Shown one piece after another: positions 16,749 through 22,944 of a DNA stretch of 22,944 nt. The notes under the pieces are model-generated. The model searched no databases, was not told the origin of the DNA, and was given only the letters and a program-made list of their open reading frames with translations. The position numbers and the translations under genes were made by a program. Source of the stretch: Candidatus Accumulibacter iunctus (GTDB taxonomy: Bacteria > Pseudomonadota > Gammaproteobacteria > Burkholderiales > Rhodocyclaceae); assembly GCA_002345025.1 (NCBI GenBank), contig DDUX01000133.1, positions 9,064-32,007 on the forward strand, in the 5' to 3' direction. The stretch's first letter is position 1, and every line of letters begins with the position of its first letter.

Positions 16749-17027
16749 CGCGACCATCCCTGCCGGGCTCGAATCACCCCCGCTGCTCGCCGCCGAGCGC
16801 TGTGCGGCCGCCGGCAGTGGCTGCCGCACGCCATCTCGCGCACGGCCGGCTGATGCCAAGCCCGGGGTCGCCGCCGGGTTTCCTGAACACGCGGCGAGCG
16901 CCTGACACCACGCTGTGCGTCGCTTTGCCCAGCGAACCGGCGAGCGGTTGCGGGGCTTTGTCCCGGCAGCGCTCGCCCAGCCTTGGTGGCGCTGCACTGG
17001 CTTGAACGGATGGCGTCCGGGCATTGC

Positions 17028-17036
17028 CGTGTAACG
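17028..17036. promoter_or_regulatory. Distal upstream element of the third sigma54 promoter
   Basis: CGTGTAACG shares GTGTAAC with 14869-14875 and is the inverse of CGTTACAC at pit. It lies 109 bases before GTTGCACC at 17138. Confidence 0.45.
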
Positions 17037-17131
17037 CAGTAGCTCTCGGCGATCGCCTTCGACCCTCTGGCAAAAGACTGTATTAAAAGGAAAAGGTCTC
17101 TTCCGGAACGTCCCTGCGACGTTTTCGCGTG

Positions 17132-17145
17132 CATTCTGTTGCACC
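17132..17145. promoter_or_regulatory. Proximal upstream element of the third sigma54 promoter
   Basis: CATTCTGTTGCACC, followed by CCC as at pit. It differs in one base from the element at 14973 and begins 91 bases before the -24 GG. No good second arm is seen at the dyad distance found at pit; a short GTGCA-N6-TGCAC (17129-17144) overlaps it. Confidence 0.5.
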
Positions 17146-17179
17146 CCCGATGCGCCGGGCAGCTCCGCAGTGGTGTTCG

Positions 17180-17192
17180 CAAGTTACTGATT
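17180..17192. promoter_or_regulatory. IHF-like site
   Basis: CAAGTTACTGATT fits the inverse IHF consensus YAANNNNTTGATW with one mismatch. It lies between the proximal element and the sigma54 promoter, where IHF commonly bends DNA to bring the activator to the polymerase. Similar clear sites were not found at the other two promoters. Confidence 0.35.
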
Positions 17193-17221
17193 TTCTGGAC
17201 CAAGACGGCGGGTCGAGTGGC

Positions 17222-17238
17222 TGGCACGGTTCATGCTT
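17222..17238 (+). promoter_or_regulatory. Sigma54 (-24/-12) promoter of the PhoU-like pair
   Basis: TGGCACGGTTCATGCTT has a perfect -24 half and GG (17223-17224) to GC (17235-17236) spacing of ten. Start expected near 17248, about 90 bases before the coding start. Confidence 0.8.
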
Positions 17239-17335
17239 TTATCGTGTTGAGAAGACGGAATGCAGAGGTCACTGGCGGTCACGAGGTCGCCGGCGGGTCT
17301 CGGGCTCCGGACGCAACAAGAGACAGGTGAAGCGT

Positions 17336-18109
17336 GTGACGATGATCGAACTGATCCCGGTGGTGCGCAGAGCACGGCCGATTGCCCCCGCCCCGGGATT
17401 GTCCGGGCTCTTCGGCACGATAGAGCAGCAGGCACAGACGGTGGTCAAGCTGGCGACAGCGGCGGACGCGGTTCTGCAGGGCCGGGAATCTGCGCATTCG
17501 GTCCGCCTGTTCGATCTCGAACAGCGTCGCGAAGAACTCTGGCGTCGCAGTCGTGCCGCCATCGATTCGCTTGCCGACGACAGTCGCGGGCTGGAAGACG
17601 TCCGCTGGACCATGGAAAGCCTTGATCGGGCCGCTGCCGGGTTGTTTCGGGCCGCTACCGCTTGCCAGGCTGGAAACTCCGCATCGGGTCTGTCGATTGG
17701 CCGGATGCTGCTGCACATCCGGCGTGAGAGCGAGGGTCTGCAGGACGGTTACGCGGGGCTGGCGCGCGGCGGGTCGTGCGTGCAGTGCGGCGCCGGGGAT
17801 GCAGAGGGCAGCCGGAACCCGCTTGGCAGCTATCGCGCCATGGCGTTGCTCGAACTGCTGCCGACGGCTGGGGCGGGATGGCCACAATCACCGGACGAGC
17901 TGGCGGCGATCTACGGACCACATGCTGCCGATGGCGCACCCTGGATTGCCCAGATGCATGAAGCCTTGCGCGACATCGCGCGTGAGCTGGCGAGCGCCGG
18001 GGCGATCCTGAAGCGGATCTCGCAGCGACTCGCCGATGGTCTGCTGTTCCAGGAGCAGCGCCCGGGCGAGCCATGCTTCAACGTGCCGCAGGGCTCTGCG
18101 GCAATCTGA
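17336..18109 (+). CDS. Hypothetical helical protein, distantly PhoU/DUF47-like
   Basis: 257 residues from GTG 17336 (VTMIELIP), chosen because AGGTGA (17325-17330) is 5 bases before it; ATG 17342 is the alternative and is 11 bases away. The protein is mostly helical. FGTIEQQAQTVVKLATAADAVL, then LFDLEQRREELWRRSRAAI and LEDVRWTMESLDRAAAGLF resemble the first helices of PhoU/DUF47 proteins (bundle helix, then E-x-x-x-E, then a pairing helix). The C-terminal MHEALRDIARELASAGAILKRI would match the last helices. A CVQC pair lies in the central loop. I do not recognise a named family. It is preceded by a sigma54 promoter and followed 100 bases later by a second such gene. A role as a phosphate-responsive regulator or polyphosphate-associated protein is a guess from context. 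Confidence 0.75.
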   Translation: MTMIELIPVVRRARPIAPAPGLSGLFGTIEQQAQTVVKLATAADAVLQGRESAHSVRLFDLEQRREELWRRSRAAIDSLADDSRGLEDVRWTMESLDRAAAGLFRAATACQAGNSASGLSIGRMLLHIRRESEGLQDGYAGLARGGSCVQCGAGDAEGSRNPLGSYRAMALLELLPTAGAGWPQSPDELAAIYGPHAADGAPWIAQMHEALRDIARELASAGAILKRISQRLADGLLFQEQRPGEPCFNVPQGSAAI

Positions 18110-18116
18110 CAGCAGC

Positions 18117-18137
18117 GCCAGCCGCGTCACGGCTGGC
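18117..18137 (+). terminator. Intercistronic hairpin
   Basis: GCCAGCCG (18117-18124), loop CGTCA, CGGCTGGC (18130-18137) is a perfect 8-bp stem 7 bases after the stop. There is no T-run, so it may stabilise or partly end the upstream message and set unequal expression of the two genes. Confidence 0.5.
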
Positions 18138-18209
18138 AGCGACAGGCACAGGCAGGCCGGACACAGCTGCCGGAAATCAGCTTCACTTTCATTGTTCAGG
18201 AGAATCATC

Positions 18210-18926
18210 ATGGAAACACAGGTGCGAGTGGCAGAGCGGTCAGCTATCTCGACGTCGGTCGAGGCCAGTCTCGACAGCTATCTCGATGGTGTCGCCGATG
18301 CGAGCATGATCTTCAGGTCAGCGGTCGACGCCTATCTTCATGATGGCTCCGAAGGGGCATGCTGGCAGCTCGCGAGGCGCATTGCCGACCTCGTGCGCGT
18401 GCTCGACGACATGCAGCAGACGCTCGAGGTGCGTCACGCCGCGCAGTCGGCGATCGACGGTGTGAGCTCCGCCATGCTCGAGCCGCTGACGGGCCTGAGC
18501 CGCATCCTGAAGGACATCAAACGGCAGATCACGGGTTTTGCCATCGAGTCCGGTTTCACCCTCTCCGGTCGTCGCATGCCGGCGCATCTCAGTGCCGACG
18601 TGCAGGAACTGACGGACGAGGTCTGCGCCGCGATCGACGCTCTGGTCGAAGCTTGCCGCCCCGGCAGGCAGGACTGGCACCGGTCGGCGGCGGGTGATGG
18701 CAAGCGCGGTGTCGGCTGGCACGAAGCACAGGCCGATCGTCTGTCGACGGCACTGCTGCGCCGGATTCTTGCCGACGAGGCGCTGCATGTCGAGGCAAGG
18801 CTCCTGCTGGCGCAGTTCGTCGAGGAGATCGATCGGGTGGCCGATCAGGCCGAGCGTGTGGCCAGCGAGCTGCACACCGGCAGCCTGAGCGGCAACAGCA
18901 TGGCTGTCGTCGGCTATTCCCACTGA
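18210..18926 (+). CDS. DUF47/PhoU-like helical protein
   Basis: 238 residues; ATG 18210 has CAGGAG 8 bases upstream. It is helical throughout. The C-terminal WHEAQADRLSTALLRRILADE, then LLLAQFVEEIDRVADQAERVASEL, follows the closing helices of DUF47 proteins, where an E/D-rich helix and a final D-x-x-D-x-A-E helix are typical. The first part (ARRIADLVRVLDDMQQTLEV, then MLEPLTGLSRILKDIKRQITGFAIES) fits the first bundle half. It is more divergent than the Pit partner at 13949. No transporter is adjacent in the Pit manner, so it may act in trans or with the SulP transporter downstream. It shares an operon-like position with the 17336 gene, separated by a hairpin. Confidence 0.78.
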   Translation: METQVRVAERSAISTSVEASLDSYLDGVADASMIFRSAVDAYLHDGSEGACWQLARRIADLVRVLDDMQQTLEVRHAAQSAIDGVSSAMLEPLTGLSRILKDIKRQITGFAIESGFTLSGRRMPAHLSADVQELTDEVCAAIDALVEACRPGRQDWHRSAAGDGKRGVGWHEAQADRLSTALLRRILADEALHVEARLLLAQFVEEIDRVADQAERVASELHTGSLSGNSMAVVGYSH

Positions 18927-18927
18927 C

Positions 18928-18959
18928 CGGTGCCGCACTCCCTGGTCCCGGCGGCACCG
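18928..18959 (+). terminator. Hairpin after the PhoU-like pair
   Basis: CGGTGCCGC (18928-18936) and GCGGCACCG (18951-18959) form a perfect 9-bp stem around a 14-base loop, 2 bases after the stop codon. No T-run follows. It is the likely end of the sigma54 transcript. Confidence 0.5.
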
Positions 18960-19091
18960 ACACAGTGCGCTTCCCCGGGTCGGCGGCGCGCTCCTGGCGC
19001 GTGACTGCACCCGGCGTCCGGCGGCGACCGACCCGTTGCGGCGAGATTGCTCGTCGCCACTCAGGAACAACGAAACGGGGGGCCTAAGCCT

Positions 19092-21302
19092 GTGGAATTG
19101 ACGGTAACACTCAGGAACGACAAGCTGATCGGCGACTTTTGGGGCGGGCTGGCGGCGATGCTGGTTGCCCTGCCGTCGGCGATCGCCTTCGGTGTCACCA
19201 TCTACGGCGCCATTGGCCCGGCCTATGCCGGTCTTGGCGCGCTGGCGGGGATCCTCGGCGCAACTGCGCTGGGATTGGTGGCACCGGCTTTCGGCGGTAC
19301 CAACCGACTGATCACGGCACCGTGCGCACCGGCTGCGGCCGTTCTCTCGGCCTTTGCCATCGAACTCGTACAGCATGGTGTCGCGGCGCCGTCGATCGTC
19401 CTGATGCTGACCGCCCTCGGCCTGGTGTCCGGGGTGGTGCAACTGCTGCTCGGTTTCATGGGCATCGGCAGCCTGATCAAGTACATCCCGTTCCCGGTCG
19501 TCAGCGGATACCTGACGGGCGTCGGACTGATCATCATCGGCAGCCAGATTCCGAAGTTCCTTGGCGCGCCCGGCGGTACCTCGTGGTGGCGGACCTTGAT
19601 CTCGCCCGAGCTCTGGCAATGGCAGAGTGCAGTGATCGGCGCCGTGACGGCGGCGGTGATGCTCGGTGCCCCGCTGGTCACGCGTGTCGTACCGGCAGCG
19701 ATCCTCGGCCTGCTGGCCGGCGTCCTGAGCTATTTCGGCCTTGCCTCGATCGACGAGTCGCTGCTGGTCATGGAAGGCAACAAAATGATCATTGGCCCGC
19801 TCGGTGGCACGGCGTCGAGCATGCTCGAGGCGATCACCGGCCGCTGGCAGGAGATCGGCGAGCTCAAGCTCAGCCAGATCGGCAGCCTCCTCGGGACGGC
19901 CTTCACGCTGGCGGTGCTGCTGTCGATCGATACGCTGAAGACGGCGGTCGTTCTCGACGCGTTGACGCGCGGTCGCCATGACTCCAACCGCGAACTGGTG
20001 GCGCAGGGTCTCGGCAACGTTGCTTCGGCGTGTGCCGGCGGCATGCCGGGGGCCGGGCAGATGGGGGCGACGCTGGTCAATCTGGCGAGTGGAGGTCGCA
20101 GCCGGGTGTCCGGTGTCGTCGAAGGGGTGTTGTCGCTGATCGCCTTCCTGGCGCTCGGCAGTTTCATCGCCTGGATCCCGGTGGCGGCGCTGGCGGGCAT
20201 CCTGATCGTCGTCGGCATGCGCATGATCGACCGACACAGCCTGCATCTGCTCGAGTCGCCATGGACGCTGCTCGACTTCATGGTGATCGTCGCGGTGGTC
20301 GTCGTCGCCGTCGGCTACAGTCTGATCGCCGCTTCCGGCGTCGGTATCGCGCTGGCGATGTTCCTCTTCATCCGCGAGCAACTGAGCAGTACGGTCATCC
20401 GCCGCAAGCTTGATGGCGGCAGCCGCTACTCGAAGCGGGTGCGCCTGCGTCACGAAATGGAGCTGCTCGAAAAACAGGGGCATCAGACGGCGATCCTCGA
20501 ATTGCAGGGCAGCCTGTTCTTCGGCACCAAGGATCAGTTGTACACGGCGCTCGAACCCGAGCTTGCCCGGCGCCGCTTTCTCGTTCTCGACATGCGCCGG
20601 GTGCAGTCGGTCGACGTGACCGCCGTGCATCTGCTGAGCCAGATCCGCGACTCGCTGATCGAGCGCGAGGCCTTCCTGATCTTCAGCAGCCTGTCGCATG
20701 TCCTGCCGAACGGACGCAACATCGGCGAGTTTTTCGATCAGATGGAACTCACCCGGATGACCGAGCATGTCAAGGTGTTCCCCGAGCTCGACGACGCGAT
20801 CGAGTGGATCGAGGACCAGATCCTCGGTCAGAGCCCGGTGCAGGATCCGACGCTGGCAGCGCTGGAACTGAGCGACCTCGAACTCTTCCGCGATCACAAG
20901 GAAGAGACGCTGATCGATCTCGAGGCCTGCCTCGAACGGCGGACAGTTGCGAAAGGCGGCAAGGTCTACTCCTTCGGCGATCCGGGCAACGAGCTCTACC
21001 TCATCCGCAAGGGTGCGGTACGCATCACGCTGCCGGCCGCCGGCGAGGCGTCCGGGCACCACGCACTGACCTACGGCCGTGGCGACTTCTTCGGTGGCAT
21101 GGCGTTCCTGTCGCAGATGACCCGTTTCAACGACGCCACCGCGCTCGAGGAGAGCGAACTCTTCGTGCTGCAGCGGGAACAGTTCGAAAAGCTGCGGGAA
21201 GAGCACAAGCGCCTTGCCTGCCATTTGGTCGAGGCGGTCGCCAAGGTTCTTGCGTTGCGCCTTCGCTATTCGGACAAGGAACTGATGGCGATGCAGGAGT
21301 AG
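19092..21302 (+). CDS. SulP family anion transporter with STAS and cNMP-binding-like domains
   Basis: 736 residues from GTG 19092 (MELTVTLRNDK), preceded by a G-run; TTG 19047 would add 15 residues. Membrane part about 1-430: GGLAAMLVALPSAIAFGVTIY, then APCAPAAAVLSAFA, IPFPVVSGYLTGVGLIIIGSQIP and later GNVASACAGGMPGAGQ, all typical of SulP/SLC26 carriers (sulfate, bicarbonate or other anions). A STAS domain follows (about 455-575: TAILELQGSLFFGTKDQL, then VLDMRRVQSVDVTAVHLL). The C-terminus (about 600-725) has a cyclic-nucleotide-binding fold (FGDPGNELYLIRKGAVRI). In its phosphate cassette the usual FGE reads FGG (Gly669) and the PR(T/S)A Arg is replaced in RFNDATA, so nucleotide binding is doubtful. 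The substrate is not determined. Confidence 0.93.
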   Translation: MELTVTLRNDKLIGDFWGGLAAMLVALPSAIAFGVTIYGAIGPAYAGLGALAGILGATALGLVAPAFGGTNRLITAPCAPAAAVLSAFAIELVQHGVAAPSIVLMLTALGLVSGVVQLLLGFMGIGSLIKYIPFPVVSGYLTGVGLIIIGSQIPKFLGAPGGTSWWRTLISPELWQWQSAVIGAVTAAVMLGAPLVTRVVPAAILGLLAGVLSYFGLASIDESLLVMEGNKMIIGPLGGTASSMLEAITGRWQEIGELKLSQIGSLLGTAFTLAVLLSIDTLKTAVVLDALTRGRHDSNRELVAQGLGNVASACAGGMPGAGQMGATLVNLASGGRSRVSGVVEGVLSLIAFLALGSFIAWIPVAALAGILIVVGMRMIDRHSLHLLESPWTLLDFMVIVAVVVVAVGYSLIAASGVGIALAMFLFIREQLSSTVIRRKLDGGSRYSKRVRLRHEMELLEKQGHQTAILELQGSLFFGTKDQLYTALEPELARRRFLVLDMRRVQSVDVTAVHLLSQIRDSLIEREAFLIFSSLSHVLPNGRNIGEFFDQMELTRMTEHVKVFPELDDAIEWIEDQILGQSPVQDPTLAALELSDLELFRDHKEETLIDLEACLERRTVAKGGKVYSFGDPGNELYLIRKGAVRITLPAAGEASGHHALTYGRGDFFGGMAFLSQMTRFNDATALEESELFVLQREQFEKLREEHKRLACHLVEAVAKVLALRLRYSDKELMAMQE

Positions 21303-21350
21303 CCCCGGGGTGTACCCGAGAGCGTCCCGCTGCCGCTACGGTGGCGCCAT

Positions 21351-21364
21351 TCCCGCCGGCGGGA
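21351..21364. repeat. 14-bp palindrome between SulP and usp genes
   Basis: TCCCGCCGGCGGGA is a perfect palindrome 49 bases after the SulP stop. A second stem CTGCTGC (21402-21408)/GCAGCAG (21426-21432) lies in the usp leader, enclosing CTCCGGAG. They could be a terminator and a leader structure; function unknown. Confidence 0.35.
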
Positions 21365-21503
21365 TGCGGGTGCGTTGTCGCGCCGGTCCGCCGCTGGCGA
21401 TCTGCTGCAATCGCTCCGGAGTCGGGCAGCAGTGGTCGATTTCGGGTATCATCAGGCGCGCGCCAGTGGGACGGGATGGCGCCACCCCCCTGGGAGACGA
21501 AGA

Positions 21504-22010
21504 ATGTTTCAGCATATCCTGCTGCCGACCGACGGCAGTCAACTGTCGCGAGACACCGCTGAACGCGCCGTGTCTTTTGCCAAGGCGGCCAATGCAAGGA
21601 TCACCGCCCTCTACGCCAAGCCGCTCGGGAACACCGACAACGTTGGCGACCTCGTCGAGCCGGCGGTCCTCGACCGCCTGGTTGCGGGTTCCGATGGCAA
21701 ATCGAAGGAGTATCTCGCTTTCATCAGGAAGCTGTGCAAGGATGCCGCGGTCGAATGCACGACGCTTTCGGTGGTCAGCGACTCACCATGGGAAGCCATC
21801 GTCAATGTGGCCGAAGACAACGACTGCGACCTGATCTTCATGTCCAAGCATGGTCGCGGCGGTCTGACGTCGCTGTTGCTCGGCAGCGAGACCTATCGCG
21901 TGCTGACCCACTCGAGCATTCCGGTCCTGGTCTATCGTCCGCCGGAGGTCGACGCGAGCCGCCGCAAGGCCAAGGAAAAGGCCAGGGAAAAGGAACGGAA
22001 GCGCGCCTGA
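21504..22010 (+). CDS. Universal stress protein (UspA family)
   Basis: 168 residues; ATG 21504 has GGGAG 8 bases upstream. The start MFQHILLPTDGSQLSRDTAERAV is the standard Usp first strand with the conserved Asp and Ser. The ATP-loop region near residues 112-130 reads SKHGRGGLTSLLLGS, where the first Gly of the usual GxHG is Ser, a frequent change in ATP-binding members. SIPVLVY closes the fold. An unusual Lys/Arg/Glu-rich tail (KAKEKAREKERKR) follows the domain. A cytoplasmic stress protein; its position after the SulP gene may be chance, since about 200 bases with palindromes separate them. Confidence 0.92.
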   Translation: MFQHILLPTDGSQLSRDTAERAVSFAKAANARITALYAKPLGNTDNVGDLVEPAVLDRLVAGSDGKSKEYLAFIRKLCKDAAVECTTLSVVSDSPWEAIVNVAEDNDCDLIFMSKHGRGGLTSLLLGSETYRVLTHSSIPVLVYRPPEVDASRRKAKEKAREKERKRA

Positions 22011-22140
22011 CCAGGGCTGCCGCCGGTTGCGGCCGCCGACTCCGGGCGCGGGGGAGCGGGTTGCCTGCAAGGGTCGGCGCCTGCCACCGGAGCGTGTGCC
22101 GGTGCGCCGCCACCGCGCCCGGTCCGCACCCGCATCGGCG

Positions 22141-22758
22141 ATGACGCCCGGCTACTGGCAACAGGCATCCGGCGATCTGGCGCTCGCCGATCCGGTCCTC
22201 GGCAGCCTCGTCGAGCGTTTCGCCGGCATGGCACTGGTCTCGCGCGGCGATCCATTCGTGACCCTGCTGCGCTCGATCGTTGGCCAGCAGATCTCCGTCA
22301 AGGCGGCCGACAGCATTTGGAGGCGCTTGCAGGTCGTCGTCGCGGAAATCACTCCGGCCAGTGTCCTCGCCTGCGAGCACGCCAGCCTGCGCGGTTGCGG
22401 TCTGTCGGCGCGCAAGGTCGAGTACCTCGTCGATCTCGCCCGGCACTTCGCCAGCGGACAGCTCGACGTCGAGCACTGGTCGCGGATGAGCGACGGCGAT
22501 CTCGTCGCCGAACTGACCAGGGTCCGCGGCATCGGCGTGTGGACTGCCGAGATGTTCCTGATCTTCAACCAGTTGCGACCCGATGTGCTGCCGCTCGACG
22601 ACCTCGGATTGCAGCGTGCCGTCGCCATCCACTACCACGCCGGTGAGCGGCCGCCGCGACGGGTGCTCGTCGAGCACGGCGAGCGCTGGCGGCCGTGGCG
22701 CTCGGTGGCCACCTGGTATCTCTGGCGCAGTCTCGACCCGCTGCCGGTCGAGTACTGA
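22141..22758 (+). CDS. alkA: DNA-3-methyladenine glycosylase II (AlkA-like, compact)
   Basis: 205 residues from ATG 22141; longer frames upstream are open but carry only Arg-rich sequence, and family members usually begin with a short PxYWxxA segment as here. It removes alkylated purines from DNA in base-excision repair. Seen: SIVGQQISVKAAD near residue 45, the helix-hairpin-helix VRGIGVWTAEMFLIF near 126-141, and LPLDDLGLQRAV with Asp154 matching the catalytic Asp238 of E. coli AlkA. WRPWRSVATWYLWR follows, also as in AlkA. The N-terminal TBP-like domain of E. coli AlkA (282 residues) is absent, as is normal for this short subclass. All catalytic parts are intact. Confidence 0.9.
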   Translation: MTPGYWQQASGDLALADPVLGSLVERFAGMALVSRGDPFVTLLRSIVGQQISVKAADSIWRRLQVVVAEITPASVLACEHASLRGCGLSARKVEYLVDLARHFASGQLDVEHWSRMSDGDLVAELTRVRGIGVWTAEMFLIFNQLRPDVLPLDDLGLQRAVAIHYHAGERPPRRVLVEHGERWRPWRSVATWYLWRSLDPLPVEY

Positions 22759-22819
22759 GGCCGGGGGCTGCCGTCTCCGGGCTGCGCCATCCTCCGTCAG
22801 GGTGGACTGGCAGGCGGCA

Positions 22820-22831
22820 GGCCGCGCGGCC
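22820..22831. terminator. Palindrome after the glycosylase gene
   Basis: GGCCGCGCGGCC is a perfect 12-bp palindrome, followed by CTTGTCC. It is a weak end-signal candidate between the glycosylase gene and the promoter at the right edge. Confidence 0.25.
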
Positions 22832-22868
22832 CTTGTCCAGCAAATTACCCATGCCGGGCACCTTGGTT

Positions 22869-22897
22869 TTGACGCCCGTTGGCTCAGCGTCTATGCT
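22869..22897 (+). promoter_or_regulatory. Sigma70 promoter pointing out of the window
   Basis: TTGACG (22869-22874), a 17-base spacer, then TATGCT (22892-22897): good -35 and -10 boxes at ideal distance, followed by an AT-rich start region. It should drive a gene beyond the right edge. Confidence 0.55.
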
Positions 22898-22944
22898 TTA
22901 TTTTACTTTGTCAGATTGCTCCTAGATCGGGAGAGGGTCCGTGT

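Larger units (their letters stand above)
16665..17335. other. Long regulatory intergenic region
   Basis: 671 bases with no gene I can support; minus-strand frames here are Arg/Cys-rich and family-less. It begins with two hairpins. It then holds the distal element (17028), an AT-rich patch (TATTAAAAGGAAAAGG, 17080-17095), the proximal element (17132), an IHF-like site (17180) and the sigma54 promoter (17222). Confidence 0.5.

Noticed and set aside
16628..17227. 199-residue minus-strand frame in the intergenic region before the PhoU-like pair
   Set aside because: Arg/Cys-rich, no family signal, and it overlaps the promoter elements; treated as chance.
18995..19008. TGGCGCGTGACTGC upstream of the SulP gene as a fourth sigma54 promoter
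   Set aside because: The GG to GC distance is 9 rather than 10, and no upstream element at the shared spacing was found.
18318..21224. 968-residue open frame antisense to the SulP and PhoU-like genes
   Set aside because: Long antisense frames are expected in DNA this GC-rich. The translation is His/Gln/Arg-rich without any family motif, while the plus strand encodes clear proteins.
21395..21408. TGGCGATCTGCTGC upstream of the usp gene as a sigma54 promoter
   Set aside because: Same 9-base spacing fault, and part of the sequence belongs to a stem-forming repeat.
1..22944. CRISPR array, tRNA, rRNA, insertion sequence or prophage features
   Set aside because: I saw no regularly spaced direct repeats, no cloverleaf-like or rRNA sequence, and no transposase, integrase or phage genes. 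By-eye reading cannot exclude a small RNA.

Overview
The window is GC-rich (about 65-70 %) DNA with the gene style of a betaproteobacterium. The mix of a Pit-type phosphate transporter, PhoU-like proteins, a CYTH-CHAD (polyphosphate-associated) protein and large multi-PAS sensor kinases would fit a relative of Candidatus Accumulibacter or other Rhodocyclales. That placement is inference from gene content; no rRNA or marker gene is present.

Layout. 2-880: 3' part of an AbiEi-like (COG4861/DUF2186) regulator entering from the left edge, convergent with an EamA-type exporter (912-1775, minus). 1776-2118: divergent intergenic region with a palindrome cluster and a REP-like hairpin. 2119-7679: lipoprotein substrate-binding protein directly followed by a 1469-residue sensor histidine kinase, with no ABC permease or ATPase. 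7680-8483: mostly non-coding, one doubtful small minus-strand gene. 8484-12488: CHASE/PAS histidine kinase abutting a sigma54-type response regulator with an intact GAFTGA loop, followed by a hairpin. 12906-14605: Pit phosphate transporter and DUF47/PhoU-like partner. 15183-16664: CYTH-CHAD protein. 17336-18926: two divergent helical proteins that resemble PhoU/DUF47. 19092-21302: SulP transporter with STAS and a cyclic-nucleotide-binding-like domain. 21504-22010: universal stress protein. 22141-22758: compact AlkA-type 3-methyladenine DNA glycosylase. A good sigma70 promoter points out of the right edge.

Main observation. Three transcription units downstream of the sigma54 response regulator (pit-DUF47, CYTH-CHAD, and the PhoU-like pair) each have a -24/-12 promoter fitting CTGGCAYGGNTCRTGCTT with exact GG-N10-GC spacing. 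Each also has a related 14-base element ending in GTTRCACC placed 91-93 bases upstream of the -24 GG. About 110 bases further upstream lies an inverted GTGT(AAC) element, clear at two promoters and weak at the first. This looks like one local regulon: a two-component, sigma54-dependent switch for phosphate uptake and polyphosphate-associated proteins, unlike the usual PhoB/sigma70 arrangement. The neighbouring histidine kinase/response regulator pair is the obvious candidate controller, but that link is inferred from position.
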